DNA of 64,000 nt from Tomocerus qinae (GCA_020055645.1 JAECZT010000013.1:186001-250000), one strand, 5' to 3'; shown: positions 22,701 to 35,240, counted from the stretch's first letter. A program made the numbers and translations. Notes: a model not told the origin generated them from the sequence alone.

Positions 22701-25700
22701 GTCCCATGTTAAATCCTTATGCTAAGTCCCATGTTAAATCCCCATGCTAAGTCCCATGTTATATCTCAATGCTAAGTCCCATGTTAAAGCCCATGCAAAA
22801 TCAATATGCTAAGTCCCATGTTAAATCCCAATGCCAAGTCCAATGTTAAGTCGCCATGTTAAGTTCCATGGAAAATCCCCAAGATTAGTCCCATGCCAAA
22901 TCCCCATGCTAAGTCCCATGCTAAATCCCCATGCTAAATGCTATGTAAAATCCCCATGCTAAGTCCCACGCTAAATCTCCATACTTAGTCCCATGTAAAA
23001 TCCCCATGCTAAGTCCTATGGTAAATTAAAATGCTAAATCACCATGCTAACTCCTATGCAAAATCCCGATGCTAAGTCCCATGTTAAATCCCCATGCTAA
23101 TTATCATGGTAAATCGCCATGCTAACTCCCATCCTAACTCCCGCGCTAAGTCCCATGTTAAATCCCCATGCTAAGTCACATGTTAAATCCCCATGCTAAG
23201 TCCCATGCTAAATCATTATGCTAAGTCCCATGTTAAGTCCCGCTGCTAAGTTCCATGTTCAATCCCCATGTTAAGTCCCATGTTGAATCCCCATGCTAAG
23301 TCCCATGTTAAATCCCCATGCTAAGTCCCATGTTATATCCCAATGCTAAGTATCATGGTAAATCGCCATGTTTACTCCCATCCTAACTCCCGTGCTAAGT
23401 CCCATGTTAAATCCTAATGCTAAATCCTATGTTAAATCCCCATGCCAAGTCCCATGCTAAATCTCCATGCTATATCCCATGCTAAATCCTGATGCTTAGT
23501 CCCATGTTAAAGCCCCATGCTAAGTCCCATGTTAAATCCCTATGCTAAGTCCCATGCCAAATCCCCATGCTAAGTCGCATGTTAAATCCCCATGCTAAGT
23601 CCCATTTTAAATCTCTATGCTAAGTCCCATGTTAAATCCCCATGCTAAGTCCCATGTTATATCCATATGCTAAGTCCCATGCTAAATCGCCTCGCTAAGT
23701 CCAAGGCAAAATCCCAATGCTAAGTTTCATGCTAAATCCCCCTGCTAAGCCCCATGCTAAATCCCCATGCTAAGTCCCATGTTTAATACCCATGCTAAAT
23801 CCCGTTGCGAAGTCCCATGCAAAATCCCCATGCTAAGTCCCATACTAAATCCCCATGCTAAATCCTATGTTAAATCCCCATGCTAAGTCCCACGCTAAAT
23901 CCCCATACTTAGTCCCATGTTAAATCCCCATGCTAAGTCCTATGTTAAATCATAATGCTAAATCACCTTGCTAACTCCTATGCAAAATCCCTTTGCTACG
24001 TCACATGTCAAATCCCCATACTAAGTCCCGTGTTAAATCTCCATGCCAAGTCCCATGCTAAATCTCCATACTTAGTCCCATGTTAAATCCCCATGCTAAG
24101 TCCTATGTTAAATCATATTGCTAAATCACCTTGCTAACTCCTATGCAAAATCCCTTTGCTATGTCACATGCTAAATCCCCATGCTAAGTCCTATTTTAAA
24201 TACCCATGCTAAATCCCGTTGCGAAGTCCCATGTAAAATCCCCATTCTAAGTCACATGTTAAATCCCCGTGCTAAGTTCCATGTTCAATCCCCATGTTAA
24301 GTCCCATGTTGAATCCCCATGCTAAGTCCCATGTTAAATCTCCATGCTAAGTCCCATGTTATATCCCAATGCTAAGTATCATGGTAAATCGCCATTGTTA
24401 CTCCCATCCTAACTCCCGTGCTAAGTCCCATGTTAAATCCTAATGCTAAATCACATTGTAAATCCCCATGCTAAGTCCTATGCTAAATCTCCATGCTAAG
24501 TCGCATGTTAAATCCTCATGCTAGGTCCCATTTTAAATCCCCATTCTAAGTCCCATGTTAAATCCTTATGCTAAGTCCCATGTTATATCTCAATGCTAAG
24601 TCCCATGTTAAATCCCATGCAAATTCAACATGCTAAGTCCCATGTTAAATCCCAATGCCAAGTCCAATGTTAAGTCGCCATGTTAAGTTCCATGGAAAAT
24701 CCCCAAGATTAGTCCCATGCCAAATCCCCATGCTAAGTCCCATGCTAAATCCCCATGCTAAATCCCACGCTAAATCCCCATACTTAGTTCCATGGTAAAT
24801 CCCCATGCTAAGTCCTATGTTAAATTAAAATGCTAAATCACCTTGCTAACTCCTATGCAAAATCCCTTTGTTAAGTCCCGTGTTAAATCTCTATGCCAAG
24901 TCCCATGCTAAATCTCCATGCTATATCCCATGCTAAATCTCCATGCTATATCCCATGCTAAATCCTGATGCTTAGTCCCATGTTAAAGCCCCATGCTAAG
25001 TCCCATGTTAAATCCCTATGCTAAGTCCCATGCTAAATCCCCATGCTAAGTCGCATGTTAAATCCCCATGCTGAGTCCCATTTTAAATCTCTATGCTAAG
25101 TCCCATGTTAAATCCCCATGCTAAGTCCCATGTTATATCCATATGCTAAGTCCCATGCTAAATCGCCTCGCTAAGTCCAAGGTAAAATCCCAATGCTAAG
25201 TTTCATGCTAAATCCCCCTGCTAAGCCCCATGCTAAATCCCCATGCTAAGTCCCATGTTTAATACCCATGCTAAATCCCGTTGCGAAGTCCCATGCAAAA
25301 TCCCCATGCTAAGTACCATACTAAATCCCCATGCTAAATCCTATGTTAAATCCCTATGCTAAGTCCCACGCTAAATCCCCATACTTAGTCCCATGTTAAA
25401 TCCCCATGCTAAGTCCTATGTTAAATCATAATGCTAAATCACCTTGCTAACTCCTATGCAAAATCCCTTTGCTACGTCACATGTTAAATCCCCATACTAA
25501 GTCCCGTGTTAAATCTCCATGCCAAGTCCCATGCTAAATCTCCATACTTAGTCACATGTTAAATCCCCGTGCTAAGTTCCATGTTCAATCCCCATGTTAA
25601 GTCCCATGTTGAATCCCCATGCTAAGTCCCATGTTAAATCCCCATGCTAAGTCCCATGTTATATCCCAATGCTAAGTATCATGGTAAATCCCCATGATTA

Positions 25701-26518
25701 CTCCCATCCTAACTCCCGTGCTAAGTCCCATGTTAAATCCTAATGCTAAATCACATTGTAAATCCCCATGCTAAGTCCTATGCAAAATCCCGATGCTAAG
25801 TCCCATGTTAAATCCCCATGCTAATTATCATGGTAAATCGCCATGCTAACTCCCATCCTAACTCTCGCGCTAAGTCCCATGTTAAATCCCCATGCTAAGT
25901 CACATGTTAAATCCCCATGCTAAGTCCCATGCTAAATCATTATGCTAAGTCCCATGTTAAGTCCCAATGATAAGTTCCATGTTCAATCCCCATGTTAAGT
26001 CCCATGTTGAATCCCCATGCTAAGTCCCATGTTAAATCCCCATGCTAAGTCCCATGTTATATCCCAATGCTAAGTATCATGGTAAATCGCCATGTTTACT
26101 CCCATCCTAACTCCCGTGCTAAGTCCCATGTTAAATCCTAATGCTAAATCCTATGTTAAATCCCCATGCCAAGTCCCATGCTAAATCTCCATGCTATATC
26201 CCATGCTAAATCCTGATGCTTAGTCCCATGTTAAAGCCCCATGCTAAGTCCCATGTTAAATCCCTATGCTAAGTCCCATGCCAAATCCCCATGCTAAGTC
26301 GCATGTTAAATCCCCATGCTAAGTCCCATTTTAAATCTCTATGCTAAGTCCCATGTTAAATCCCCATGCTAAGTCCCATGTTATATCCATATGCTAAGTC
26401 CCATGCTAAATCGCCTCGCTAAGTCCAAGGCAAAATCCCAATGCTAAGTCCCATACTAAATCCCCATGCTAAATCCTATGTTAAATCCCCATGCTAAGTC
26501 CCACGCTAAATCCCCATA

Positions 26519-28019
26519 CTTAGTCCCATGTTAAATCCCCATGCTAAGTCCTATGTTAAATCATAATGCTAAATCACCTTGCTAACTCCTATGCAAAATC
26601 CCTTTGCTACGTCACATGTTAAATCCCCATACTAAGTCCCGTGTTAAATCTCCATGCCAAGTCCCATGCTAAATCTCCATACTTAGTCCCATGTTAAATC
26701 CCCATGCTAAGTCCTATGTTAAATCATATTGCTAAATCACCTTGCTAACTCCTATGCAAAATCCCTTTGCTATGTCACATGCTAAATCCCCATGGTAAGT
26801 CCTATTTTAAATACCCATGCTAAATCCCGTTGCGAAGTCCCATGTAAAATCCCCATTCTAAGTCACATGTTAAATCCCCGTGCTAAGTTCCATGTTCAAT
26901 CCCCATGTTAAGTCCCATGTTGAATCCCCATGCTAAGTCCCATGTTAAATCTCCATGCTAAGTCCCATGTTATATCCCAATGCTAAGTATCATGGTAAAT
27001 CGCCATGGTTACTCCCATCCTAACTCCCGTGCTAAGTCCCATGTTAAATCCTAATGCTAAATCACATTGTAAATCCCCATGCTAAGTCCAATGCTAAATC
27101 TCCATGCTAAGTCGCATGTTAAATCCTCATGCTAAGTCCCATTTTAAATCCCCATTCTAAGTCCCATGTTAAATCCTTATGCTAAGTCCCATGTTAAATC
27201 CCCATGCTAAGTCCCATGTTATATCTCAATGCTAAGTCCCATGTTAAATCCCATGCAAATTAAACATGCTAAGTCCCATGTTAAATCCCAATGCCAAGTC
27301 CAATGTTAAGTCGCCATGTTAAGTTCCATGGAAAATCCCCAAGATTAGTCCCATGCCAAATCCCCATGCTAAGTCCCATGCTAAATCCCCATGCTAAATC
27401 CCACGCTAAATCCCCATACTTAGTTCCATGGTAAATCCCCATGCTAAGTCCTATGTTAAATTAAAATGCTAAATCACCTTGCTAACTCCTATGCAAAATC
27501 CCTTTGTTAAGTCCCGTGTTAAATCTCTATGCCAAGTCCGATGCTAAATCTCCATGCTATATCCCATGCTAAATCTCCATGCTATATCCCATGCTAAATC
27601 CTGATGCTTAGTCCCATGTTAAAGCCCCATGCTAAGTCCCATGTTAAATCCCTATGCTAAGTCCCATGCCAAATCCCCATGCTAAGTCGCATGTTAAATC
27701 CCCATGCTAAGTCCCATTTTAAATCTCTATGCTAAGTCCCATGTTAAATCCCCATGCTAAGTCCCATGTTATATCCATATGCTAAGTCCCATGCTAAATC
27801 GCCTCGCTAAGTCCAAGGTAAAATCCCAATGCTAAGTTTCATGCTAAATCCCCCTGCTAAGCCCCATGCTAAATCCCCATGCTAAGTCCCATGTTTAATA
27901 CCCATGCTAAATCCCGTTGCGAAGTCCCATGCAAAATCCCCATGCTAAGTCCCATACTAAATCCCCATTCTAAATCCTATGTTAAATCCCCATGCTAAGT
28001 CCCACGCTAAATCCCCATA
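26519..28019 (+). repeat. 1501-bp higher-order satellite unit, B1
   Basis: Counterpart of the block A unit at 8072-9572, in the same phase and of the same length. Confidence 0.78.
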
Positions 28020-29519
28020 CTTAGTCCCATGTTAAATCCCCATGCTAAGTCCTATATTAAATCATAATGCTAAATCACCTTGCTAACTCCTATGCAAAAT
28101 CCCTTTGTTAAGTCCCGTATTAAATCTCTATACTAAGTCCCGTGTTAAATCTCCATGCCAAGTCCCATGCTAAATCTCCATACTTAGTCCCATGTTAAAT
28201 CCCCATGCTAAGTCCTATGTTAAATCATATTGCTAAATCACCTTGCTAACTCCTATGCAAAATCCCTTTGCTATGTCACATGCTAAATCCCCATGCTAAG
28301 TCCTATTTTAAATACCCATGCTAAATCCCGTTGCGAAGTCCCATGTAAAATCCCCATTCTAAGTCACATGTTAAATCCCCGTGCTAAGTTCCATGTTCAA
28401 TCCCCATGTTAAGTCCCATGTTGAATCCCCATGCTAAGTCCCATGTTAAATCTCCATGCTAAGTCCCATGTTATATCCCAATGCTAAGTATCATGGTAAA
28501 TCGCCATGGTTACTCCCATCCTAACTCCCGTGCTAAGTCCCATGTTAAATCCTAATGCTAAATCACATTGTAAATCCCCATGCTAAGTCCTATGCTAAAT
28601 CTCCATGCTAAGTCGCATGTTAAATCCTCATGCTAAGTCCCATTTTAAATCCCCATTCTAAGTCCCATGTTAAATCCTTATGCTAAGTCCCATGTTAAAT
28701 CCCCATGCTAAGTCCCATGTTATATCTCAATGCTAAGTCCCATGTTAAATCCCATGCAAAATCAACATGCTAAGTCCCATGTTAAATCCCAATGCCAAGT
28801 CCAATGTTAAGTCGCCATGTTAAGTTCCATGGAAAATCCCCAAGATTAGTCCCATGCCAAATCCCCATGCTAAGTCCCATGCTAAATCCCCATGCTAAAT
28901 CCCACGCTTAATCCCCATACTTAGTTCCATGGTAAATCCCCATGCTAAGTCCTATGTTAAATTAAAATGCTAAATCACCTTGCTAACTCCTATGCAAAAT
29001 CCCTTTGTTAAGTCCCGTGTTAAATCTCTATGCCAAGTCCCATGCTAAATCTCCATGCTATATCCCATGCTAAATCTCCATGCTATATCCCATGCTAAAT
29101 CCTGATGCTTAGTCCCATGTTAAAGCCCCATGCTAAGTCCCATGTTAAATCCCTATGCTAAGTCCCATGCTAAATCCTGATGCTTAGTCCCATGTTAAAT
29201 CCCCATGCTAAGTCCCATTTTAAATCTCTATGCTAAGTCCAATGTTAAATCGCCATGCTAAGTCCCATGTTATATCCATATGCTAAGTCCCATGCTAAAT
29301 CGCCTCGCTAAGTCCAAGGTAAAATCCCAATGCTAAGTTTCATGCTAAGTCCCATGCTAAGACCCATGCTAAATCCCCATGCTAAGTCCCATGTTTAATA
29401 CCCATGCTAAATCCCGTTGCGAAGTCCCATGCAAAATCCCCATGCTAAGTCCCATACTAAATCCCCATGCTAAATCCTATGTTAAATCCCCATGCTAAGT
29501 CCCACGCTAAATCCCCATA
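28020..29519 (+). repeat. 1500-bp higher-order satellite unit, B2
   Basis: Counterpart of the block A unit at 9573-11073. It differs by a few local rearrangements, such as the TAAATCCTGATGCTTAG variant repeated near 29173 and TAAGTCCCATGCTAAGACC near 29345. Confidence 0.75.
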
Positions 29520-30607
29520 CTTAGTCCCATGTTAAATCCCCATGCTAAGTCCTATATTAAATCATAATGCTAAATCACCTTGCTAACTCCTATGCAAAAT
29601 CCCTTTGTTAAGTCCCGTGTTAAATCTCTATGCCAAGTCCCATGCTAAGTCCCATGTTAAATCCCTATGCTAAGTCCCATGCCAAATCCCCATGCTAAGT
29701 CGCATGTTAAATCCCCATGCTAAGTCCCATTTTAAATCTCTATGCTAAGTCCCATGTTAAATCCCCATGCTAAGTCCCATGTTATATCCATATGCTAAGT
29801 CCCATGCTAAATCGCCTCGCTAAGTCCAAGGCAAAATCCCAATGCTAAGTTTCATGCTTAATCCCCCTGCTAAGCCCCATGCTAAATCCCCATGCTAAGT
29901 CCCATGTTTAATACCCATGCTAAATCCCGTTGCGAAGTCCCATGCAAAATCCCCATGCTAAGTCCCATACTAAATCCCCATGCTAAATCCTATGTTAAAT
30001 CCCCATGCTAAGTCCCACGCTAAATCCCCATAATTAGTCCCATGTTAAATCCCCATGCTAAGTCCTATGTTAAATCATAATGCTAAATCACCTTGCTAAC
30101 TCCTATGCAAAATCCCTTTGCTACGTCACATGTTAAATCCCCATACTAAGTCCCGTGTTAAATCTCCATGCCAAGTCCCATGCTAAATCTCCATACTTAG
30201 TCCCATGTTAAATCTCCATGCTAAGTCGCATGTTAAATCCTCATGCTAAGTCCCATTTTAAATCCCCATGCTAAGTCCCATGTTAAATCCTTATGCTAAG
30301 TCCCATGTTAAATCCCCATGCTAAGTCCCATGTTATATCTCAATGCTAAGTCCCATGTTAAATCCCATGCAAAATCAACATGCTAAGTCCCATGCTAAAT
30401 CTCCATACTTAGTTCCATGTTAAATCCCCATGCTAAGTCCTATGTTAAATCATATTGCTAAATCACCTTGCTAACTCCTATGCAAAATCCCTTTGCTATG
30501 TCACATGCTAAATCCCCATGCTAAGTCCTATTTTAAATACCCACGCTAAATCCCCATACTTAATCATATGTTAAATTATTATGCTAAGTCCTATGTTAAA
30601 TCATAAT

Positions 30608-30621
30608 CCTAAATCACCTTG
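30608..30621. repeat. Target-site duplication, LINE copy 2, 3'-side
   Basis: CCTAAATCACCTTG, the same 14 bases as at copy 1. It is matched at 35241-35254. Confidence 0.95.
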
Positions 30622-30720
30622 TGTGTGTTAGTGGGAGAGTGAGTTCAATACTATTGAGTAGCAAAGACACACTACCGCTCAAGCCGCGAGGACTTACTTG
30701 CAGTTGCTCCCTGAACAGCT
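30622..30720 (-). other. LINE copy 2 3' UTR and CA tail
   Basis: About 99 bases follow the ORF2 stop (TAA on the minus strand at 30723-30721) and end in ACACACA before the target duplication. A GAACAG/CTGTTC stem spans the stop at 30713-30729. There is no poly(A). Confidence 0.75.
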
Positions 30721-33555
30721 TTACTGTTCGGAGAAGCCACTCATTCGTCCTGCAGACATACAAAATGAAAGCAGAGACGACAAGGGCAACCCCGGTAACT
30801 CATCCACGTGAACGAGAAACTTACTCAGGTGCTTGAATCTCAACTCGCTCAAAGCTGGGCATTCAGCCACATGGTGAACCGACGTCTCGACGCTTATTGC
30901 ACACAATGGGCAGAGCGGAGACGAATGATTCCCCAATAGATTCTGATGCTTGGCCAAGGAGGAGAAACCAGTAATTAAATGAGTGAAGACCCTGAGCGTT
31001 CTTTTACTCAAACTTGTGAAATATATGCTTTTGATGTGTGAGGGTGAAGGCAAGAATAATTTTGTATTTTTACAATCCGTACGTTTTTTCCAATTTTGAA
31101 TATTCAATTTGTTGAAAAATTTTGAGATGACAGTTTTTGCACATTGGGCTGAAAAAGGCAGTATTGGTTCAGGACCAAAAACTTCCATTTTTGTGGACTC
31201 TTTCGCTAGCGAATCCGCCTCTTCGTTTCCTATAATCCCAGTATGACTGGGGACCCATTGAAGGGTAACGGATGCTTTATTGGAAAGTATATTTAAGGCT
31301 TTGAAGCATTCGAGAATCAAGGCCGACTCTGTGTAATTAGCCTCAAGAGCTTTAAGAGAACTGAGAGAATCACTGTAGATGACTACTTCATCTCTCCAGT
31401 TCAGATCAGTGATTCGTAAGATTACCATTAGAATAGCTACCAGTTCCGCTTGAAACACAGTAGAATATTTTCCTAAGCATTGTTGTATTATGATGTGGCT
31501 GTCAGTGCTACGAACGATTGCAGCACATCCAGCGAAGTTGTCAATTTTTGACCCGTCAGTGTAACAGACCAGTCTTCGGTCTGAAGGTTGAAGAATGACA
31601 GGTTTTTCTGTGTCCAAAACTGTAAAATTCTTACCCATGAGGGCAGTTGAGGGAATTGAATCCATAGGAAATTCCAACTCAGGTAATTGTTTCAAAATGT
31701 TTGTAATTAGATCAACGTGTGTTAATCTTTTAAGGCTCCCTCTCCCATGCCAGGGAAGCCATTTACCAGTACAACGCAGTCGATGCGCTGTAGTAATAGC
31801 TGTTTTGGTAAGAAATAATTCTATAGGCTCAATACCTACTATACATTCTAATGCTGCAGAGGGTGAACTATGCATAGCACTAGTAGTCATAAGGCAGGCC
31901 AGTCGTTGAACACTGGCCAAAGCTGTCATTCTAGATTTGTTGTGAACCGCCGTTAGCCACGAACAAGCTGCATATGATAAAGCCGGTCTGACTACCGCAG
32001 TGTAAAGCCACAGAGTGATTTTCGGGGAAAGGCCCCATGTTTGGCCAACAGCTCTTTTGCATTGCATAAGAGCTGCTTTTGCCTTGGCGCTTTTAACATT
32101 ACAGTGAGTGCACCAATTCAGTCCATTATCCAAATAGACACCCAGGTACCGAACATTTTTGACAAATGCAATGTCCTTACCCCTTAGTCTAAGAGGTTTC
32201 ATGTTGGGTTTTTTATGCCGTGTATGAAATATAATAATTTCTATTTTGTCAGGGTGGATAGAAAGATCCCGCTGACTGCACCAATTTTCGATGATACTGA
32301 GGGCTCTTTGCCCCAGAGCTCTTATTGTAGCTTCGTCTATGCCAACCTGAAGAAGGCCAAGATCATCAGCATATGCTTGTCTATAGATAGAACTGACGTT
32401 GGAGAGCTTCTCCAGTAGTTCGTGGATGACCAGATTCCATAATAATGGCGAGAGCACCCCCCCTTGAGGGCACCCTCGTTCCACATTGATGCATTGAGTG
32501 GCGCTGCCAACAGTAACGTTAACGCTACGGTCTCTTAGCATTCGTTCTATCCAACGAATAATGGTTACATTTATTCCCTCTCTTTCCAGAGCCAGGTGAA
32601 TCGTTTTGAAGGTGGCATGACTAAAGGCCCCTTCGATATCTAAGAAGATGCCGAGAGCCATTTGATTACTCTTGAGGGCACATTCAGTACGAGCAATGTA
32701 TTGATGAAGCGCTGCATCAGTGGAAATACCACGTAAATATGCAAACTGTCCTGCATTTTTCATTTTATTTTCAAGCTCTGGAGTTTTGATGCTCCAGTCA
32801 ATAAGACGTTCAAGTATTTTCATGCAAGTCGAGATAAGTGATATTGGTCGCCACGAGTTAGCTCTTTGATAGCTACTCTTGCCTGGCTTTGGTATGAAGA
32901 TTACTTTAGTTTGTCGCCATGCTATTGGAATATATCCAAAGTCGAGACTAGCCTTAAGAATATTACACAGATGAGGAGTTAATTCCCTCCTCGCCATTTG
33001 AAGCATGACTGGCATAACGCCATCGCAGCTGCCAGCTTTATATGGTCCAAAAGAACTAATAGCCCTTTGGACTTTTTCTAACGTGATTAACTCTGCAATA
33101 GAGCTATCGGCACTGATACTGTAGTTTGGTGTGGAATTAGAAATACGATGATCATTTGGAAAATGAATTTTCAGAAGATAGATCAATGATTCATTCATGT
33201 CTGATGTATAGCTACCATCAGCAGTTTCTATAGGACCTGTTGTCCTACTTCTGTCTTTTACGAGAATTTTAGCAAGCTTTGATGCTTGCTGAGCTTCTTC
33301 AATTTCGTTGCAGAAGGCTCTCCATGAGTCCCTCTTAGCTTTTCGTAAGGTGCTGTTGAAAAGCACACGAATGTCTCTTAACTCTGCTTTTGAATCTAAG
33401 GTTCTTTTAGATTTGAATTTCCTAAGAGCAACCTTAAGTTTTTTCCTAAGACTAGTTAGTTCTTGATTCCACCAAGGAGCAAGTTTGCCACCACTCCTTA
33501 TGGTCTTTATTGGGCAAGCTTTATGGAAGGCATCAATAATAATTTTATTGATCAT
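30721..33555 (-). CDS. LINE copy 2 ORF2: reverse transcriptase, RNase H and CCHC knuckle
   Basis: 944 codons. The ATG at 33555 is an internal methionine (MINKIIIDAF); the frame is open a little further upstream to the shift at 33655. The reverse transcriptase spans about residues 195-480 with RPISL at 236-240, LDIEGAF at 305-311 (D306), GCPQGG at 361-366 and catalytic YADD at 395-398. RNase H spans about 660-790 with D667 (YTDGS), E704, D729 (YSDS), H771 and D781. The knuckle is C882-x2-C885-x8-H894-x4-C899. All catalytic residues are present, so this part looks functional. The enzyme copies the element's RNA onto nicked target DNA, and RNase H removes the template strand. YADD with RNase H fits the I/Loa group better than Jockey or CR1. 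The carboxyl end (SGFSEQ) is the natural one, which copy 1 has lost. Confidence 0.94.
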   Translation of the reverse strand: MINKIIIDAFHKACPIKTIRSGGKLAPWWNQELTSLRKKLKVALRKFKSKRTLDSKAELRDIRVLFNSTLRKAKRDSWRAFCNEIEEAQQASKLAKILVKDRSRTTGPIETADGSYTSDMNESLIYLLKIHFPNDHRISNSTPNYSISADSSIAELITLEKVQRAISSFGPYKAGSCDGVMPVMLQMARRELTPHLCNILKASLDFGYIPIAWRQTKVIFIPKPGKSSYQRANSWRPISLISTCMKILERLIDWSIKTPELENKMKNAGQFAYLRGISTDAALHQYIARTECALKSNQMALGIFLDIEGAFSHATFKTIHLALEREGINVTIIRWIERMLRDRSVNVTVGSATQCINVERGCPQGGVLSPLLWNLVIHELLEKLSNVSSIYRQAYADDLGLLQVGIDEATIRALGQRALSIIENWCSQRDLSIHPDKIEIIIFHTRHKKPNMKPLRLRGKDIAFVKNVRYLGVYLDNGLNWCTHCNVKSAKAKAALMQCKRAVGQTWGLSPKITLWLYTAVVRPALSYAACSWLTAVHNKSRMTALASVQRLACLMTTSAMHSSPSAALECIVGIEPIELFLTKTAITTAHRLRCTGKWLPWHGRGSLKRLTHVDLITNILKQLPELEFPMDSIPSTALMGKNFTVLDTEKPVILQPSDRRLVCYTDGSKIDNFAGCAAIVRSTDSHIIIQQCLGKYSTVFQAELVAILMVILRITDLNWRDEVVIYSDSLSSLKALEANYTESALILECFKALNILSNKASVTLQWVPSHTGIIGNEEADSLAKESTKMEVFGPEPILPFSAQCAKTVISKFFNKLNIQNWKKRTDCKNTKLFLPSPSHIKSIYFTSLSKRTLRVFTHLITGFSSLAKHQNLLGNHSSPLCPLCAISVETSVHHVAECPALSELRFKHLSKFLVHVDELPGLPLSSLLSFCMSAGRMSGFSEQ

Positions 33556-33611
33556 GTTGACTTGTTCATCAAGTTGATTAACTGTTGTGATTGGAGTACA
33601 CGGTATGTTAG

Positions 33612-34448
33612 TTATGTTTTTCTTGACTGTCCTACTATATAAGGACCAGTCGGCTTTTTTGGATTTCTAAATTGAATTGGCTTTGGGGGCTTTATTTCTA
33701 GGTCATAAGAAATATACATATGGTCTGAAAGAGTGATTTCGTTTTCAACTCTCCAATTGTGGATATGCTGTGAGAGGTTTTCGGAACAAACCGTGATGTC
33801 GAGGACTTCCTCTCTGCCCATGCCATCACGAAAAGTTGGTTTATGTCCTTGATTGAGTATATCAAGATTCGAGCCCACTAGGAAATCAAGTAGGGCCTCA
33901 CCTCGTCTATTTGTGTTTGTACTACCCCATGCTATGTTGTGGGCATTGACATCCCCAGCAAAAATTATGCGTAAGGAATTTTGATTGCAAAAGTTTATTA
34001 ATCTTTCAACTTCTTTGGAGATTGGATTTGTTTCCTTATCCGGTAAGTATGCTGAAGTTAGTACAATTTCACCATCATTGACTTTGATTTTAATGGCAAC
34101 CAAATCTCTGCTCCAGAAGGAGCAGAGAGGCCAGACTTCCAAATTGTTAGATGTGATAATGCATGCCCTTGGATTCTCTGGACCCTCATAAGCATGCACA
34201 TTCCCTTTACGTGATAGGCCACATATTTTCCCCTTGTAGGCATATGGTTCCTGAATATAAATAATAAAATTGTTTCCTAACTGGCGATTACTAAGTAAAG
34301 CAGTAGCAGCTTTGCAATGCTGCAAATTGATTTGCAAAAAACGAAGCTTGGTAGCAGCACCTATGCCTAAGTCTTCGTTATTGTTAACAGTGGCCGCCGC
34401 ACTATTTGGAGTGGCCGGCGTATGCTCCTGTGTTATGTTGACAGGCAT
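33612..34448 (-). pseudogene. LINE copy 2 ORF2, N-terminal piece: APE/EEP endonuclease
   Basis: 278 codons starting at the same ATG as copy 1 (MPVNITQEHT). Residues 1-265 are identical in sequence to copy 1 and keep the full endonuclease set: N41, E67, Y134, D166, N168, D217, D242, H243. After FRNPKK the frame shifts because one T is missing from the run at 33655-33660. The last 13 or so residues are then wrong-frame and the piece stops before the linker. The endonuclease could fold alone but would be cut off from the reverse transcriptase, so target-primed copying by this copy is doubtful unless the indel is a sequencing error. Confidence 0.92.
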
Positions 34449-34755
34449 GTTGAAAATTTCTGCCGCCGCCTCGCCAAAACTTCATTTCGGTGAGCGACTT
34501 TGTTGTCAATTTGGTACGATGACGAATGCCATAGCCGCCTCATTAATATATATATTCGGCGGATGGTATTATTAGTAAATGTAAAAAGGTTACCAGTGAC
34601 CCTGACAAGAGTTGCCGTAACCAGATAGTGAGTCCACAGGAACTGAAAATAAAATAAAATACTGGGCAGTACCATGGTAATTCCAATATTATTACCCGAA
34701 GATTCCATGCTGCAATAATAAAAATGCAGCAGTACATTTGTTTTATTATAAATAG

Positions 34756-34788
34756 AGATTGTGAAAGTTAACGTAACTTTCACAATCT
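34756..34788. repeat. Perfect hairpin in LINE leader, copy 2
   Basis: Same 15-bp arms and ACG loop as 16287-16319, without a change. Confidence 0.9.
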
Positions 34789-34987
34789 TTTGTACGGTAA
34801 GTAACTGAATTAAAATTAATATTATAGGGATATAAATATGATTTGCAAATATATAGTGGTATAGTGGTAATACTAAGGTAAGTGTAAGACCATTTGTGCA
34901 TGTTTTGAAATTAAAATTAGGTAATAAAATAATGTTTTTGATGTGATATTTATATAGCAGCTGACTGTCAATTAGCCGGCATGCTGC

Positions 34988-35040
34988 ATACATACGGAAA
35001 CCAACACATATTACAAGGGATGTGTTGGAGCCGTATGTAT
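34988..35040. repeat. Interrupted hairpin in LINE leader, copy 2
   Basis: Same two 9-bp stems as 16519-16571, without a change. Confidence 0.85.
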
Positions 35041-35167
35041 AATAACAATAAATAGGTGAAATAGTGGAGTATTTGTCGAAAAGTGCACTTACCCTTGTAC
35101 CTCGGACATGTTTCCACAATACACCAGATTTGGGTAAGTTTCCGCTTCGGGGGGATACTTTTTTTTC

Positions 35168-35186
35168 GATTTTTAAAATAAAAATC
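35168..35186. repeat. Short AT-rich hairpin near LINE 5' end, copy 2
   Basis: GATTTTTA and TAAAAATC around an AAA loop, as at 16699-16717. Confidence 0.6.
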
Positions 35187-35240
35187 AGTGAGCTCAGACG
35201 AACCTAAATACAGAACTCTGCGGCAGAAAGCGCGCGAATC

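Larger units (their letters stand above)
16786..30607 (+). repeat. Satellite block B, 25-bp tandem array
   Basis: Same 25-bp dimer and orientation as block A. From 19981 to 30607 it is a near copy of 1873-12136, with a few gains or losses of about 25 bp multiples. One example is an extra 249 bases near 25840-26088 that block A lacks at about 7641. Another is a 25-base segment present near 29890 and missing at about 11440. No gene is seen; stops occur in every frame. Confidence 0.97.
30622..35240 (-). mobile_element. Non-LTR retrotransposon (LINE), I/Loa/R1-like, copy 2
   Basis: A 4619-bp element on the minus strand, aligned with copy 1 over its full length. I found only four substitutions (copy 1 positions 12534, 16642, 16737, 16739) and four one-base indels, all in homopolymer runs. 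Flanks and target duplication are the same as for copy 1, so this is a duplicate of one insertion and not a second event. ORF2 is continuous from before the RT through the C-terminal knuckle, but a one-base shift in the linker (six T at 33655-33660 against seven in copy 1) separates it from the endonuclease. The count of differences is by eye and may miss a few. Confidence 0.96.
34449..35240 (-). other. LINE copy 2 leader (5' region, no ORF1)
   Basis: Counterpart of 15980-16771. It has the same three inverted repeats and the same lack of ORF1. Three of the four substitutions between the copies fall here. Two of them, at 35206 and 35208, destroy the small CTCAG/CTGAG pairing near the 5' end. 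Confidence 0.6.
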
